Assembly (NCBI GenBank): GCA_018064685.1
Contig: JAGHUS010000080.1
Location: 1 to 35,653 of the forward strand
Direction: 5' to 3'
Source of the DNA: Bacteroidales bacterium
GTDB taxonomy: Bacteria; Bacteroidota; Bacteroidia; Bacteroidales; Bacteroidaceae
Length of the DNA: 35,653 bases
The notes beneath the pieces are model-generated. The model searched no databases, had not been told where the DNA came from, and saw only the letters and a list, made by a program, of their open reading frames with translations. Positions within the stretch are counted from its first letter, which is position 1; each line of letters starts with the position of its first letter. Position numbers and translations under genes: made by a program. This document shows, in pieces, positions 15,580-24,304 of the stretch.

Positions 15580-16125
15580 ATGTCGCTGCAAAAAAAAATA
15601 GCATCGGGAATAAGTCTCATCCTCCTTTTGGCAGCTTGCCACAAGGAGGATGGGATTAATCTGTTCAAACATGTCGACGCAGAAGGATGGCAGAAGAACG
15701 ACACCTTGGTCTTCGACATTCCCGCAACAGAAGAAGATGCCGACTACGACCTGCAGATACAAGCACGCCTGACACGCAAATACAGTTTTGCCGACCTCTG
15801 GCTAATAGCCGAACAGACGTACACTGAAGACAGCACAATGTATGCCATTACCGATACTATCTCAACACCTCCTGAGGATTCGGTCACAATAGAACCTCCC
15901 CATTCACTGACCCAAACGATTAACGACACCATTCACATAGCCATTGCTGATGAGAACGGGAACATGACGGGCAATGGGAAAAGTCTTTTGGAATATAAGC
16001 AGCCAATCCGTTTTGTAAGAATAAAAAAAGGCACAACAGGAGCAATACGCATTCGCCACATCATGACACCACAAAACATACAAGGCATTCATGATATTGG
16101 AATTGAACTAAAGCCGCTCCAATAA
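15580..16125 (+). CDS. gldH: GldH-family gliding-motility lipoprotein
   Basis: A 181-residue protein with a signal segment and lipobox L-A-A-C (Cys20). Its mature sequence fits the GldH family: an aromatic and Trp-containing start (F-K-H-V-D-A-E-G-W), D-T-L-V-F-D-I-P, then a beta-rich domain with R-L-T-R-K-Y-S-F-A-D-L-W-L and a C-terminal R-I-R-H-I-M-T-P...I-H-D-I-G-I-E-L strand. GldH is needed for gliding in Flavobacterium. In non-gliding Bacteroidales it is retained, with an uncertain role in the envelope. It is the last gene of the holB-ricT-gldH run and converges on rodA. Confidence 0.85.
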   Translation: MSLQKKIASGISLILLLAACHKEDGINLFKHVDAEGWQKNDTLVFDIPATEEDADYDLQIQARLTRKYSFADLWLIAEQTYTEDSTMYAITDTISTPPEDSVTIEPPHSLTQTINDTIHIAIADENGNMTGNGKSLLEYKQPIRFVRIKKGTTGAIRIRHIMTPQNIQGIHDIGIELKPLQ

Positions 16126-16157
16126 AACAGGAAGCAAAACATTTTCACTTCTACTAT

Positions 16158-16210
16158 AAGCCTGGAAGCACACAAAACAACACCAAGACCAATACCAAGC
16201 CTGGAAGCAC
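16158..16210. repeat. 14-bp direct repeat between gldH and rodA stops
   Basis: The word AAGCCTGGAAGCAC occurs at 16158-16171 and 16197-16210 in the 101-nt convergent spacer. There is no strong hairpin terminator here for either gene. Function is unknown. Confidence 0.6.
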
Positions 16211-16226
16211 CCCTGCTCTAGCAAAA

Positions 16227-17702
16227 TCAGTTCTTTTTCAGTCGGTTTCTACCTGCATCAATTCTCAGCAGAATGAAAAGGAGAATGGTGAAGCCCCACA
16301 ATGACGAACCGCCATAGCTGAAGAATGGCAACGGGATGCCAATGACAGGTGTCAAACCCAACACCATGCCCACATTGATAAAGACATGGAAGAAAAAGAC
16401 ACCCAGCACACAATATCCGTACACGCGACCAAAACGATACACCTGCCGCTCTGCGACATGTATGAGTCGCCATATCAAGGCCAAGAAGAGCAGCAAAACA
16501 ACGGTACATCCTACAAATCCCTCTTCCTCACCTACGGTACAGAAGATAAAGTCGGTGTCTTGCTCGGGAACATATTTCAACTTTGTCTGAGTTCCATTTA
16601 GGAAGCCCTTGCCCTGCAATCCACCCGATCCGATAGCAATCTTCGCCTGACTGACATTATAACCGACACCCTTCGGATCGTCCATAATGCCCAACAACAC
16701 CTTGATACGGTCCTGCTGATGAGGCTCCATGACATTATCAAGGACATAATTGGCCGAGTAGAAAAAGCCAAGAGAACCAAGGGAGAACAAAGCTATATAA
16801 AGATACTGCATGACACGCTCGCGCAGCGCGAGATAGAGCAGATAGAGGATCATAAGAACCACCAAGAATAGCAGGGCATAGTTCAAATCGAACGGAAGGA
16901 CGTACTCCGCAAAAAGAAACGAAGCAACAATAACCAACAAACCACCGCCAAACATCCACCAGAATGGTGCGCGAAGAGTGGTATAGACACGTGTCATAAC
17001 AGAGGAGAAAAGCCACACACCCGTCAATACAAGATAGGTGCCAAGACTTACCTCTGGAAGATTCAGCAACGGTTCTTCGTCAAAGCGAATGCCCACTACA
17101 AAGTAGAATACAGCCGCCACTCCGACAAAAAGGAACGCACCTGGCATACCTTCACGATAAAACATAAGGAAGAAAGATATGTACACAAGGGCGCTACCCG
17201 TCTCGCGCTGCATCACAATTAGTCCCATGGGAATCAACACGATAGCAGCACAAACACACAGATTCTTGAATTTATTCAGTTTCAATTCGAAGCCACTGAT
17301 AAACCTGGCTATGCACAAGGCTGTACCGAACTTGGCGAACTCAGCCGGCTGAATACTGAACGAACCTATCTTGATCCACGACATCGAACCCTTGATGTTA
17401 TGAGCCAAGAAGGGCGTGGCAAGCAGAAGAAGGAGAAAGGCACCATAGATGACATACGAGAAAGACTCGTAGATACGCTCGTCGATGCTGAGAATGAATA
17501 CACCCAGCAATAGGGACGATGCAATCCACACAATCTGCATTCCCGAACGTGAACTGAAACTGAACACATCGCCTGCCTGGTCGAAGTCGTAACTCGCACC
17601 ACACACGCTCATCCATCCCAATCCCAGCAGAGCCACATAGATGGCTATCGTCAGCCAATCCAACGATCTCAACACACCTTTCTGCTCATCCTCTTTTACC
17701 AT
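16227..17702 (-). CDS. rodA: Rod-shape SEDS glycosyltransferase RodA
   Basis: A polytopic inner-membrane peptidoglycan polymerase that works with PBP2 in lateral wall growth. The 491-residue protein has about ten or more membrane segments and the RodA signature I-A-I-G-S-G-G-L-x-G-K-G...G-T-Q-T. Next comes P-E-Q-D-T-D-F-I-F, in which D384 corresponds to the catalytic Asp of the extracellular loop. The C-terminal G-I-P-L-P-F-F-S-Y-G-G-S-S block is intact. It is about 100 residues longer than E. coli RodA, the extra lying in the middle (about 200-300), as I recall for Bacteroidetes homologues. It follows the PBP2 gene by 43 nt and ends the mre operon. Confidence 0.95.
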   Translation of the reverse strand: MVKEDEQKGVLRSLDWLTIAIYVALLGLGWMSVCGASYDFDQAGDVFSFSSRSGMQIVWIASSLLLGVFILSIDERIYESFSYVIYGAFLLLLLATPFLAHNIKGSMSWIKIGSFSIQPAEFAKFGTALCIARFISGFELKLNKFKNLCVCAAIVLIPMGLIVMQRETGSALVYISFFLMFYREGMPGAFLFVGVAAVFYFVVGIRFDEEPLLNLPEVSLGTYLVLTGVWLFSSVMTRVYTTLRAPFWWMFGGGLLVIVASFLFAEYVLPFDLNYALLFLVVLMILYLLYLALRERVMQYLYIALFSLGSLGFFYSANYVLDNVMEPHQQDRIKVLLGIMDDPKGVGYNVSQAKIAIGSGGLQGKGFLNGTQTKLKYVPEQDTDFIFCTVGEEEGFVGCTVVLLLFLALIWRLIHVAERQVYRFGRVYGYCVLGVFFFHVFINVGMVLGLTPVIGIPLPFFSYGGSSLWGFTILLFILLRIDAGRNRLKKN

Positions 17703-17745
17703 ATTATATAATATCGATTATACGATAACAATCTTTTTTCGAAAC

Positions 17746-19602
17746 CTAACGCGCATAATCACCATAGCTGATGCGACGGTTCTCAAACTCACGTGCTCTG
17801 GCCTCACTTGCTTCCGACAGTTTGCCATTGATGAACTTCTCCATGATCAAAGCTCCGATGGGCACACCGAACGTAGCACCGAAACCACCATTCTCAACAT
17901 AGACTGCCACGGCAATCTTGGGATTCTCCTTCGGAGCGAAACCCATGAAGGCAGAGTGGTCATGACCACGGTTCTGAGCCGTACCCGTCTTGCCACACAC
18001 CTCATACATGGTTGTGTTGGCCGAGCGACAGGTACCTCCCGTCACAGCTCTTCTCATACCCTCAACCACATAATTGTAATTCTGTGAGTTAACCATCGTA
18101 TAATGCTTCTCCGTATATTTGGGGTCTAAAGGTTCGCCTTGCACCTCCTTCACCACATGTGGAGTGATATAGTAGCCACGATTGGCAATGGTGGCTCCCA
18201 GATTGGCAATCTGCAAAGGCGTGAGACAGACCTCACCCTGTCCGATGGCGATAGAGATGATGGTCAGACCGTTCCAACTCTTCTTGTAAGCCTTGTCATA
18301 ATAATCGGCATTGGGTATCATACCACGGTTTTCGCCCGGAAGGTCTATTCCAAGCGGGTAACCGAATCCCATCGACACCATGTAGTCCTTCCATGTTGTC
18401 ATTGCCTCCTGTACGTCCTTGTATTTATGGCTGCCCATCATATGGTACAAGCCCCAGCAGAAATAGCCGTTGCACGAAGTGGCGATGGCAGGGATGAGAG
18501 GCAGCGGAGCACCATGTCCGTGACAACCCACGGTGAGCGAACCATAATGGAAGCCACGACTACAAGGATAAGCCGTACCCGTAGGACTGATGATACCCTC
18601 CTGAAGGAATGTCAGCGCCTGACTGGTCTTGAAGGTAGAGCCTGGAGGATAGCGACCAGCGATGGAACGGTTCATCAGGGGTTTCATAGGGTCTTTGCTC
18701 AACTCGACAGAGTTCTTGCCACGCTGACGTCCTGTCATCAAATGCGGATCGTAGGAGGGTGAAGACACCAGACATAGCACCTCGCCAGTGGAAGGTTCGA
18801 TGGCCACGATGCTGCCCAGCTTACCTTTCATCAGACGTTCGCCCAAGTCTTGCAGTTCCATGTCGATACTGAGAGTGAGGTTCTTGCCGGGGATGGGAGC
18901 CTGGTCGAGCTTTCCGCCCATATACGAACCCTTGATTCGACCTCGCGCATCACGCAGCAAAATCTCGGTTCCCTTCACGCCACGCAGCTTCTCTTCGTAG
19001 GTACGTTCCACACCCTGCTTACCGATATAGTCACCACTCTGATAGAACGAGTCCCTCTCCAAGTCATCAGGATTGACCTCACCCACATCGCCCAGGATAT
19101 GAGCAGCCTGTTCGCAACCGTACTGACGGATGCTACGCTTCTGGATATAGAAACCAGGGAAACGGAACAGCTTCTCTTGGAAACTGCTGAATTCTTCGGC
19201 CGACAACTGACTCATGAATATCTGTTGCGTATAACGACTGTATCCGGGATTTTTCTTCTTGTCGCGAATCTCATCAAGTCGCTTGTGATACCAGTCCATC
19301 GTTATGCCAAGACTGCTGCACAAATCGACCGAATCGACAATGCCAACGGCCTCGTTCATGACAATCATGATGTCGTACGAAGGCTGGTTGTACACCAAAA
19401 GCTTTCCGTTCCGGTCGCTGATGGCACCTCGGGCTGGATACTGTATACGCTTCAGCAAGGCGTTACTATCAGCATTCTTCTTATAGTCCTCGTTCATATA
19501 CTGAAGCGAGAACAAACGCAAAATATAGATAAGGATGACCACAAAGGCCACCCCACCCAGTACATACTTACGCTTTTCCAGATGGAAATCCTTATCTGCC
19601 AT
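17746..19602 (-). CDS. mrdA: Penicillin-binding protein 2 (transpeptidase)
   Basis: A class B penicillin-binding protein of the elongation machinery that cross-links peptidoglycan peptides in the periplasm. The 618-residue protein has one N-terminal membrane anchor (about 12-34) and a dimerisation region with R-G-A-I-S-D-R-N-G. The transpeptidase domain has the three active-site motifs: S322-T-F-K325, S376-C-N378 and K538-T-G540. Its start overlaps the mreD stop by 11 nt, and rodA follows, the expected partner. This would be the target of mecillinam-like beta-lactams if it behaves as in enterobacteria. Confidence 0.95.
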   Translation of the reverse strand: MADKDFHLEKRKYVLGGVAFVVILIYILRLFSLQYMNEDYKKNADSNALLKRIQYPARGAISDRNGKLLVYNQPSYDIMIVMNEAVGIVDSVDLCSSLGITMDWYHKRLDEIRDKKKNPGYSRYTQQIFMSQLSAEEFSSFQEKLFRFPGFYIQKRSIRQYGCEQAAHILGDVGEVNPDDLERDSFYQSGDYIGKQGVERTYEEKLRGVKGTEILLRDARGRIKGSYMGGKLDQAPIPGKNLTLSIDMELQDLGERLMKGKLGSIVAIEPSTGEVLCLVSSPSYDPHLMTGRQRGKNSVELSKDPMKPLMNRSIAGRYPPGSTFKTSQALTFLQEGIISPTGTAYPCSRGFHYGSLTVGCHGHGAPLPLIPAIATSCNGYFCWGLYHMMGSHKYKDVQEAMTTWKDYMVSMGFGYPLGIDLPGENRGMIPNADYYDKAYKKSWNGLTIISIAIGQGEVCLTPLQIANLGATIANRGYYITPHVVKEVQGEPLDPKYTEKHYTMVNSQNYNYVVEGMRRAVTGGTCRSANTTMYEVCGKTGTAQNRGHDHSAFMGFAPKENPKIAVAVYVENGGFGATFGVPIGALIMEKFINGKLSEASEARAREFENRRISYGDYAR

Positions 19603-20095
19603 ATCTCAGTATTTCCAAAACAACGACAGAAGCCCACGAGAGGCCAAAACTGATACCAGCGGCCATTCCTAAATCGGGAAGGTTGTAGAATGAAAATGAC
19701 TCCAGAAGGAAATATGCCACATGATGAAACAGAAGGATGACGGTGAGGTAACGCAGATGGTTCCACACTCCCATAGTGCGATAGTTGGGCGTCATATCCT
19801 CGAGCGAGTCCTTGGGTGTCCACATCTTCAACCAGTTAGGCTGAAGAAAGGCCACGAAGGTCATCGCTGCAGCCGAGAGGCCGGGAGTATTGCTGAACAT
19901 ATCGACCAAAGCGCCTAATGCGAAGGACCACAGCAGAGTGACAATACGGTTGGAGTTGACGGGAAAGTACAGAAGCAGCGCCACGTACACCAACGGAGAA
20001 CCGTACCCCATGATGTGTATGTGGTTCATCAGCAACACCTGCAGAGCCAAGAGCAGTATCAGTTGCCATAAACGCTTGATGTTCTCGATAATCAT
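19592..20095 (-). CDS. mreD: Rod-shape-determining membrane protein MreD
   Basis: A 167-residue integral membrane protein with about five hydrophobic segments, in the exact mreC-mreD-PBP2 position. MreD sequences diverge strongly, so the call rests mainly on size, topology and order; the S-N-T-P-G-L-S-A-A segment in a polar loop is compatible with the family. Its ATG overlaps the mreC stop (ATGA, 4 nt) and its stop overlaps the PBP2 start, indicating coupled translation and a fixed stoichiometry. Confidence 0.9.
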   Translation of the reverse strand: MIIENIKRLWQLILLLALQVLLMNHIHIMGYGSPLVYVALLLYFPVNSNRIVTLLWSFALGALVDMFSNTPGLSAAAMTFVAFLQPNWLKMWTPKDSLEDMTPNYRTMGVWNHLRYLTVILLFHHVAYFLLESFSFYNLPDLGMAAGISFGLSWASVVVLEILRYGR

Positions 20096-20946
20096 AATGC
20101 CTCCGTACGAACAATATTAGCCCTCAACGTGTCTAACTCGGCCTTTTCGGGATTTTCTATCACATTCACATTACGCAGTGTGGCGATGTCCACACTCAGA
20201 CGCACCTTCAGTTCGTAGCTGGTACCGTCGGCCGAACTGAGCACCTCCGACACCTTACCCACGAATATTCCCTCGGGGAAGACGCTGGAGTGACCACTCG
20301 TCTCCACCACATCGCCCACACGGAAACGGGCATGCAGAGGAATGCCGTTGAGATAGGCATCCAACGTACTACCACCCTTCCAGGTCAGAGAACCAAAGAA
20401 ATCAGTACCACGCAGGCGGCAACTGATGCTGGAATGCGAATTCAGGATGGGAAGAACCAATGAGTAATGCGGACTGCACTGATACACAATGCCCACCACG
20501 CCTGTGCCACTCACCACACCCATCTCTTCGCGCACACCGTCAAGCGTACCCTTGTCGAGGGTGATGATGTTATCCTTCATGCGAACGCTGTTGCTGATGA
20601 CACGTGCGGGAATCATCTTCACATCAGCCAGATGCTCCAGCATGAGCGTCTCTACATAGCTGGTATCATGTTTGAGGGCTGCTAGTTCGTCGCGCAATAT
20701 CTGGTTATTGTGCATCAGCACCAGATTCTCGTCCACCAACTGCTCGTTAGCCTCCTTCAACTGTAGGTAGCTGTGCATATCGCTCTCCCACTCCAACACC
20801 TTTGCCACCACAGCGTTGGTCTGTGTTGCCCAAACGCTATGATGAAAGATATTGAAACGGAAAAGCATCACCAAACTGGTTGCCTCCAATGCGAGGAAGA
20901 CAAACCAGTGGAGATGCGTCTTAAACCACTCTAGCCACCCTTTCAT
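20092..20946 (-). CDS. mreC: Rod-shape-determining protein MreC
   Basis: A bitopic inner-membrane protein of 284 residues linking MreB inside the cell to the periplasmic wall enzymes. It shows a short cytoplasmic start, one membrane segment (about 14-32), a coiled coil (about 55-100) and the beta-rich MreC domain. That domain contains N-I-I-T-L-D-K-G, G-V-V-S-G-T-G-V-V-G-I-V, the L-P-I-L-N-S-H-S-S-I-S stretch, and G-D-V-V-E-T-S-G-H-S-S-V-F-P-E-G-I-F-V-G. The family signature is complete. It lies 21 nt downstream of mreB. Confidence 0.95.
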   Translation of the reverse strand: MKGWLEWFKTHLHWFVFLALEATSLVMLFRFNIFHHSVWATQTNAVVAKVLEWESDMHSYLQLKEANEQLVDENLVLMHNNQILRDELAALKHDTSYVETLMLEHLADVKMIPARVISNSVRMKDNIITLDKGTLDGVREEMGVVSGTGVVGIVYQCSPHYSLVLPILNSHSSISCRLRGTDFFGSLTWKGGSTLDAYLNGIPLHARFRVGDVVETSGHSSVFPEGIFVGKVSEVLSSADGTSYELKVRLSVDIATLRNVNVIENPEKAELDTLRANIVRTEAL

Positions 20947-20967
20947 TCAGTGTAACCGTCAGTCTTT

Positions 20968-21987
20968 TTACATCAAGAATGAGAAGTTGTGGATATTCTT
21001 CAGTGCCACGCCAGTACCCTTAGCCACACTGTGCAAAGGATCCTCGGCTACATGGAAGGGGATGTTGATCTTGTCGGTCAAACGCTTGTCCAAGCCACGC
21101 AGCAAAGCACCACCACCAGTGAGGTAGATACCATTGTGCACGATATCGGCATACAGTTCGGGAGGAGTCTCGGTCAAGGCATCCAGCACGGCTGTCTCAA
21201 TGCGTGCGATGGTCTTCTCCAGACAGTGTGCAATCTCCTGATAGCACACGGGCACAGCCATAGGCAGAGCCGTAATCTTGTTGGGACCATGAACCACGTA
21301 ATCCTCGGGAGCGTCGTCGCCCAGGTCGGTCAGTGCCGAACCCACGTGAATCTTGATACGCTCGGCCATACGCTCAGACACCTTCATATTGTGCTGACGG
21401 CTCATATAGTCCTGGATATCGGCAGTCAGCTCATCACCAGCGATGCGCAGGCTCTTGTCGGCTACGATACCGCCCAACGAGATAACAGCAATCTCGGTAG
21501 AACCACCACCTATGTCCACAATCATGTTACCCTCGGGGGCACATACATCAAGACCTACGCCAATGGCAGCAGCCATGGGCTCGTAGATGAGGTAGACCTC
21601 ACGGCCACCAGCATGCTCGGCACTGTCGCGGACAGCACGCAGCTCAACCTCGGTACTGCCGCTGGGCACGCCAATCACCATACGCATAGAAGGCGAGAAC
21701 AGGCGGTTGCCAGTGTGAACCATCTTGATGAGGCCGCGAATCATCTGCTCGCAAGCGTTGAAGTCGGCAATCACACCATCGCGCAGAGGACGCACGGTGC
21801 GGATGTCGGCATTGGTCTTCTCATACATCATCTTAGCTCTGTCGCCCACAGCAATCATCTTGTCTGTGCGGCGGTCAAGAGCTACAACGCTGGGCTCGTC
21901 AACGGCAATCTTACCATCACTGATGATGATGGTGTTGGCCGTTCCGAGGTCCATTGCAATCTCTTTATTTAGTGAAAACAATCCCAT
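20968..21987 (-). CDS. mreB: Actin-like cell-shape protein MreB
   Basis: A cytoplasmic actin homologue of 339 residues that forms membrane-bound filaments guiding lateral wall synthesis. Actin-fold nucleotide motifs are visible: D-L-G-T-A-N-T near the N-terminus (phosphate 1), D-I-G-G-G-S-T-E-I-A-V (phosphate 2), the connecting P-M-A-A-A-I-G-V-G, and the adenosine loop L-T-G-G-G-A-L-L-R-G-L. Length is standard. It is the first gene of mreBCD-mrdA-rodA. A 281-nt spacer with direct repeats separates it from the upstream one-domain purH. Confidence 0.97.
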   Translation of the reverse strand: MGLFSLNKEIAMDLGTANTIIISDGKIAVDEPSVVALDRRTDKMIAVGDRAKMMYEKTNADIRTVRPLRDGVIADFNACEQMIRGLIKMVHTGNRLFSPSMRMVIGVPSGSTEVELRAVRDSAEHAGGREVYLIYEPMAAAIGVGLDVCAPEGNMIVDIGGGSTEIAVISLGGIVADKSLRIAGDELTADIQDYMSRQHNMKVSERMAERIKIHVGSALTDLGDDAPEDYVVHGPNKITALPMAVPVCYQEIAHCLEKTIARIETAVLDALTETPPELYADIVHNGIYLTGGGALLRGLDKRLTDKINIPFHVAEDPLHSVAKGTGVALKNIHNFSFLM

Positions 21988-22036
21988 ATTTTCTTATTTT
22001 TGTTTTTTGGATTCAGATAGTCTGCCAGATAAAGTG

Positions 22037-22068
22037 GCAAGTTAATGCAATTGTATGCAACGATGCAA
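22037..22068 (-). promoter_or_regulatory. Possible promoter of the mreB operon
   Basis: On the minus strand TTG (22068-22066), 21 nt, and TAACTTGC (22044-22037) approximate the Bacteroidetes consensus, with the -7 box off by one or two bases. It lies 50 nt before the mreB start. Read-through from purH is the alternative. Confidence 0.35.
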
Positions 22069-22142
22069 GACAGGAACGAGGAGAGCGGTATTGGAAATCC
22101 GAACCAAATCTACCAAATATTTAAAAAATCATTTTTGTCGTC

Positions 22143-22204
22143 TCGTTGGCTTATCGACCCGTTGGCATGTTGGTTCGTTGGCTTATCGACCCGTTGGCAT
22201 GTTG
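22143..22204. repeat. Two 30-bp direct repeats downstream of purH
   Basis: Identical 30-bp units at 22143-22172 and 22175-22204, 2 nt apart (period 32), each containing CGTTGGC twice. Degenerate CGTTGGC/CGTCTTG words continue to about 22265. The stretch is GC-rich compared with the AT-rich spacer before it and lies exactly where the missing C-terminal half of a normal purH would be. No protein-coding signature is seen in it. Confidence 0.85.
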
Positions 22205-22268
22205 CCTTGTCGTCTTACCGGCCCGTTGGCTTGCTGACTTGTCGTCTTGCAGACTTGAGGACCCGTTA

Positions 22269-22862
22269 TTACTTAACAAACCATGAGTGGATGGCAGTGT
22301 CGTAATGGCTGCTAACGCCGAATGCCTGTGCAGCGAACCACTTACGATCCTCTATCTCGCTCTGCGCACCGTTCTTTTCGAGCAGCTTCAACAGGGGTTC
22401 GTACTCCTGCTTGCTGGGCACGATGATTACATCGCGGAAGTTCTTGGCTGCAGCGCGGATAAGGCTGATGCCACCTATGTCAATCTTCTCGATAATGTCA
22501 GCCTCGCTGGCACCACTGGCTACAGTCTGCTCGAAGGGATAAAGGTCAACGATTACCAGGTCGATCTCGGGAATCTCGTACTTTGCCATCTGCTCCTTGT
22601 CACCTTCCAACTCACGACGACCCAGGATGCCTCCGAACACTTTGGGATGCAAGGTCTTGACACGACCGCCCAAAATACTGGGATATGAAGTCACATCCTC
22701 AACCTTCTGGCAGGGAATGCCAAGGCTCTCGATGAAAGCCTGTGTACCACCTGTCGAGAGCAGTTCAACACCCTCTGCATGCAACTTACGCAGAATTGCA
22801 TCCAGACCATCCTTATGAAACACACTTACCAGCGCTCTTTTTACCTTTCTTGTTTCAGCCAT
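22269..22862 (-). CDS. purH: Stand-alone IMP cyclohydrolase (PurH N-domain)
   Basis: This 197-residue protein corresponds to the N-terminal, MGS-fold half of PurH, which closes FAICAR to IMP in the last step of purine synthesis. Conserved cyclohydrolase blocks are intact: K-R-A-L-V-S-V-F-H-K, S-T-G-G-T, G-G-R-V-K-T-L-H-P-K-V-F-G-G-I-L, D-L-Y-P-F-E and I-D-I-G-G-I-S-L-I-R-A-A-A-K-N. It ends at the domain junction; the AICAR transformylase half (normally about 310 more residues) is absent, and I find no remnant of it in the next 280 nt. A separate transformylase gene elsewhere would complete the pathway. Either the family is naturally split here or this is a clean truncation; the tidy end favours a natural split. 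Confidence 0.88.
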   Translation of the reverse strand: MAETRKVKRALVSVFHKDGLDAILRKLHAEGVELLSTGGTQAFIESLGIPCQKVEDVTSYPSILGGRVKTLHPKVFGGILGRRELEGDKEQMAKYEIPEIDLVIVDLYPFEQTVASGASEADIIEKIDIGGISLIRAAAKNFRDVIIVPSKQEYEPLLKLLEKNGAQSEIEDRKWFAAQAFGVSSHYDTAIHSWFVK

Positions 22863-22911
22863 TTTCGATATAAAATAAATAATGTGTAAAGACTCCGTTT
22901 TTTTGAGTGTG

Positions 22912-22919
22912 CAAAGTTA
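22912..22919 (-). promoter_or_regulatory. Possible -7 element of purH
   Basis: TAACTTTG on the minus strand, 50 nt upstream of the purH ATG. The nearest TTG upstream is 22 nt away, slightly beyond the usual spacing, so this is a partial match. Confidence 0.45.
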
Positions 22920-23245
22920 AGCAAATTGTTTCATATTCCTTCAACTTTTGACGTAGTTTTTAGAAAAAAAGTTCAAGAAATTGATTTGTATCACACAAAA
23001 CAGCGCCACAGTATGTATTTTGCACAGAAGGAGCGCTTGTTTTTCTGTCTCGCAACGTATGGGAAAACCAAGAGAGAACATTGGGTCGAAGCCCAGAACG
23101 CACAAAACGCGAAATGCCACAAACAGGGTGCCGAGCGATAACAAAATGCTCGCAAACAACGCACAAAAGTATACAAAATGACGTATTTTTAATAAAAAAA
23201 GCAAAAAAATACAAACAAAAAGAATACAAAACGACAAAAATAATG

Positions 23246-23253
23246 TAACTTTG
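23246..23253 (+). promoter_or_regulatory. -7 element of ddh
   Basis: TAACTTTG followed by GCAG, the typical Bacteroidetes form. No TTTG is found at the -33 distance. It predicts a leader of about 120 nt before the ATG at 23383. Confidence 0.5.
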
Positions 23254-23382
23254 CAGCGCAAAAAGAAATCAGCGCGAATACAACAACCAACAAGTCGCAA
23301 TCCGAAAGATAATAAAAACGTGTATTTCAGTTTCTTTTTGACGACAAGCAAATAAGCAACTAACAAATAAAAGAACAACCAA

Positions 23383-24282
23383 ATGGAAAAGATTCGTGTA
23401 GCCATCGTTGGATATGGCAACATTGGCAAGTATGCCCTGCAGGCTTTGCAGGCAGCCCCCGACATGGAGATTGCCGGAGTAGTACGTCGTAACGGCGCAG
23501 AGAACAAACCCGCCGAACTGGCTGACTATGCCGTAGTAAAGGACATCAAGGAACTGGGCAAGGTTGACGTAGCCATCCTCGCCACCCCTACCCGCAGCGT
23601 TGAGGAGTATGCTCTGAAGTGCCTGGCAATGGGCATCAACACCGTCGACAGCTTCGACATCCACGGTCAGATTGTTGACCTCCGCCGTTCGCTCGACGCC
23701 GCAGCAAAGGCAAACAACGCCGTCAGCATTATCTCGGCTGGTTGGGATCCAGGTTCTGACAGCATCGTGCGCACCCTCATGGAGAGCCTTGCTCCCAAGG
23801 GTATCAGCTATACCAACTTCGGTCCCGGACGCTCGATGGGCCACAGCGTGTGTGTTCGTTCCAAGGAGGGCGTGAAGGACGCACTCTCGATGACCATTCC
23901 TGTAGGCGAAGGCATTCACCGCCGCATGGTTTACGTAGAGTTGGAAGAGGGTGCTAAGCTGGACGAGGTGACAGCAGCCATCAAGGCCGACCCCTACTTT
24001 GCCAGCGACGAGACACACGTATTCCAGGTAGAGAGCGTTGACGCACTGAATGACGTGGGTCATGGTGTGAACCTCGTTCGCAAGGGTGTGAGTGGCCAGA
24101 CTCACAACCAGCTCTTCGAGTTCAACATGAAGATCAACAACCCCGCACTTACCGCTCAGGTATTGGTTAACGTGGCACGTGCCAGCATGAAGCAGCAGCC
24201 CGGTGCATACACCATGATCGAGATTCCTGTCATCGACTATCTGCCCGGCGACCGCGAGAGCATCATCCGCCACCTTGTATAA
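23383..24282 (+). CDS. ddh: meso-Diaminopimelate dehydrogenase
   Basis: This NADP-dependent enzyme makes meso-DAP directly from tetrahydrodipicolinate, serving both lysine synthesis and the peptidoglycan peptide. The 299-residue protein has the Rossmann start R-V-A-I-V-G-Y-G-N-I-G-K, V-A-I-L-A-T-P-T-R, D-S-F-D-I-H, S-A-G-W-D-P-G-S-D-S-I-V-R and F-G-P-G-R-S-M-G-H-S-V, all diagnostic of Ddh rather than DapB. Length is normal, about 300-330 residues being usual. It stands alone between a divergent purH and a strong terminator. It would bypass the succinylase/aminotransferase steps, unless the cell has both routes. Confidence 0.93.
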   Translation: MEKIRVAIVGYGNIGKYALQALQAAPDMEIAGVVRRNGAENKPAELADYAVVKDIKELGKVDVAILATPTRSVEEYALKCLAMGINTVDSFDIHGQIVDLRRSLDAAAKANNAVSIISAGWDPGSDSIVRTLMESLAPKGISYTNFGPGRSMGHSVCVRSKEGVKDALSMTIPVGEGIHRRMVYVELEEGAKLDEVTAAIKADPYFASDETHVFQVESVDALNDVGHGVNLVRKGVSGQTHNQLFEFNMKINNPALTAQVLVNVARASMKQQPGAYTMIEIPVIDYLPGDRESIIRHLV

Positions 24283-24304
24283 GACAGAAAAAACATATTG
24301 GCAT

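Larger units (their letters stand above)
22863..23382. other. 520-nt divergent intergenic region, no gene
   Basis: AT-rich spacer between purH (minus) and ddh (plus). The only recognisable sites are a -7-like TAACTTTG on the minus strand at 22919-22912, 50 nt before purH, and one on the plus strand at 23246-23253. Short open frames cross it in several frames but none has a recognisable protein composition. I see no structured RNA. Confidence 0.6.

Noticed and set aside
16227..17702. RodA with a lost catalytic residue (Q-R-E-T-G instead of Q-P-D-L-G)
   Set aside because: The catalytic Asp is the one in T-D-F-I-F (D384), which is present; the Glu form is what I recall for Bacteroidetes homologues.
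22045..22305. Plus-strand open frame across the purH-mreB spacer
   Set aside because: It encodes only the direct repeats (repeated R-W-L-I-D-P-L-A and S-T-R-W-H words) and runs into purH antisense; no promoter or protein features.
22269..22862. Frameshifted purH with the second half in another frame
   Set aside because: None of the three minus-strand frames between 22000 and 22268 shows AICAR transformylase motifs.
22926..23141. Small gene in the purH-ddh spacer
   Set aside because: AT-rich random-looking product, no signal peptide or motif, and overlapping open frames on both strands.
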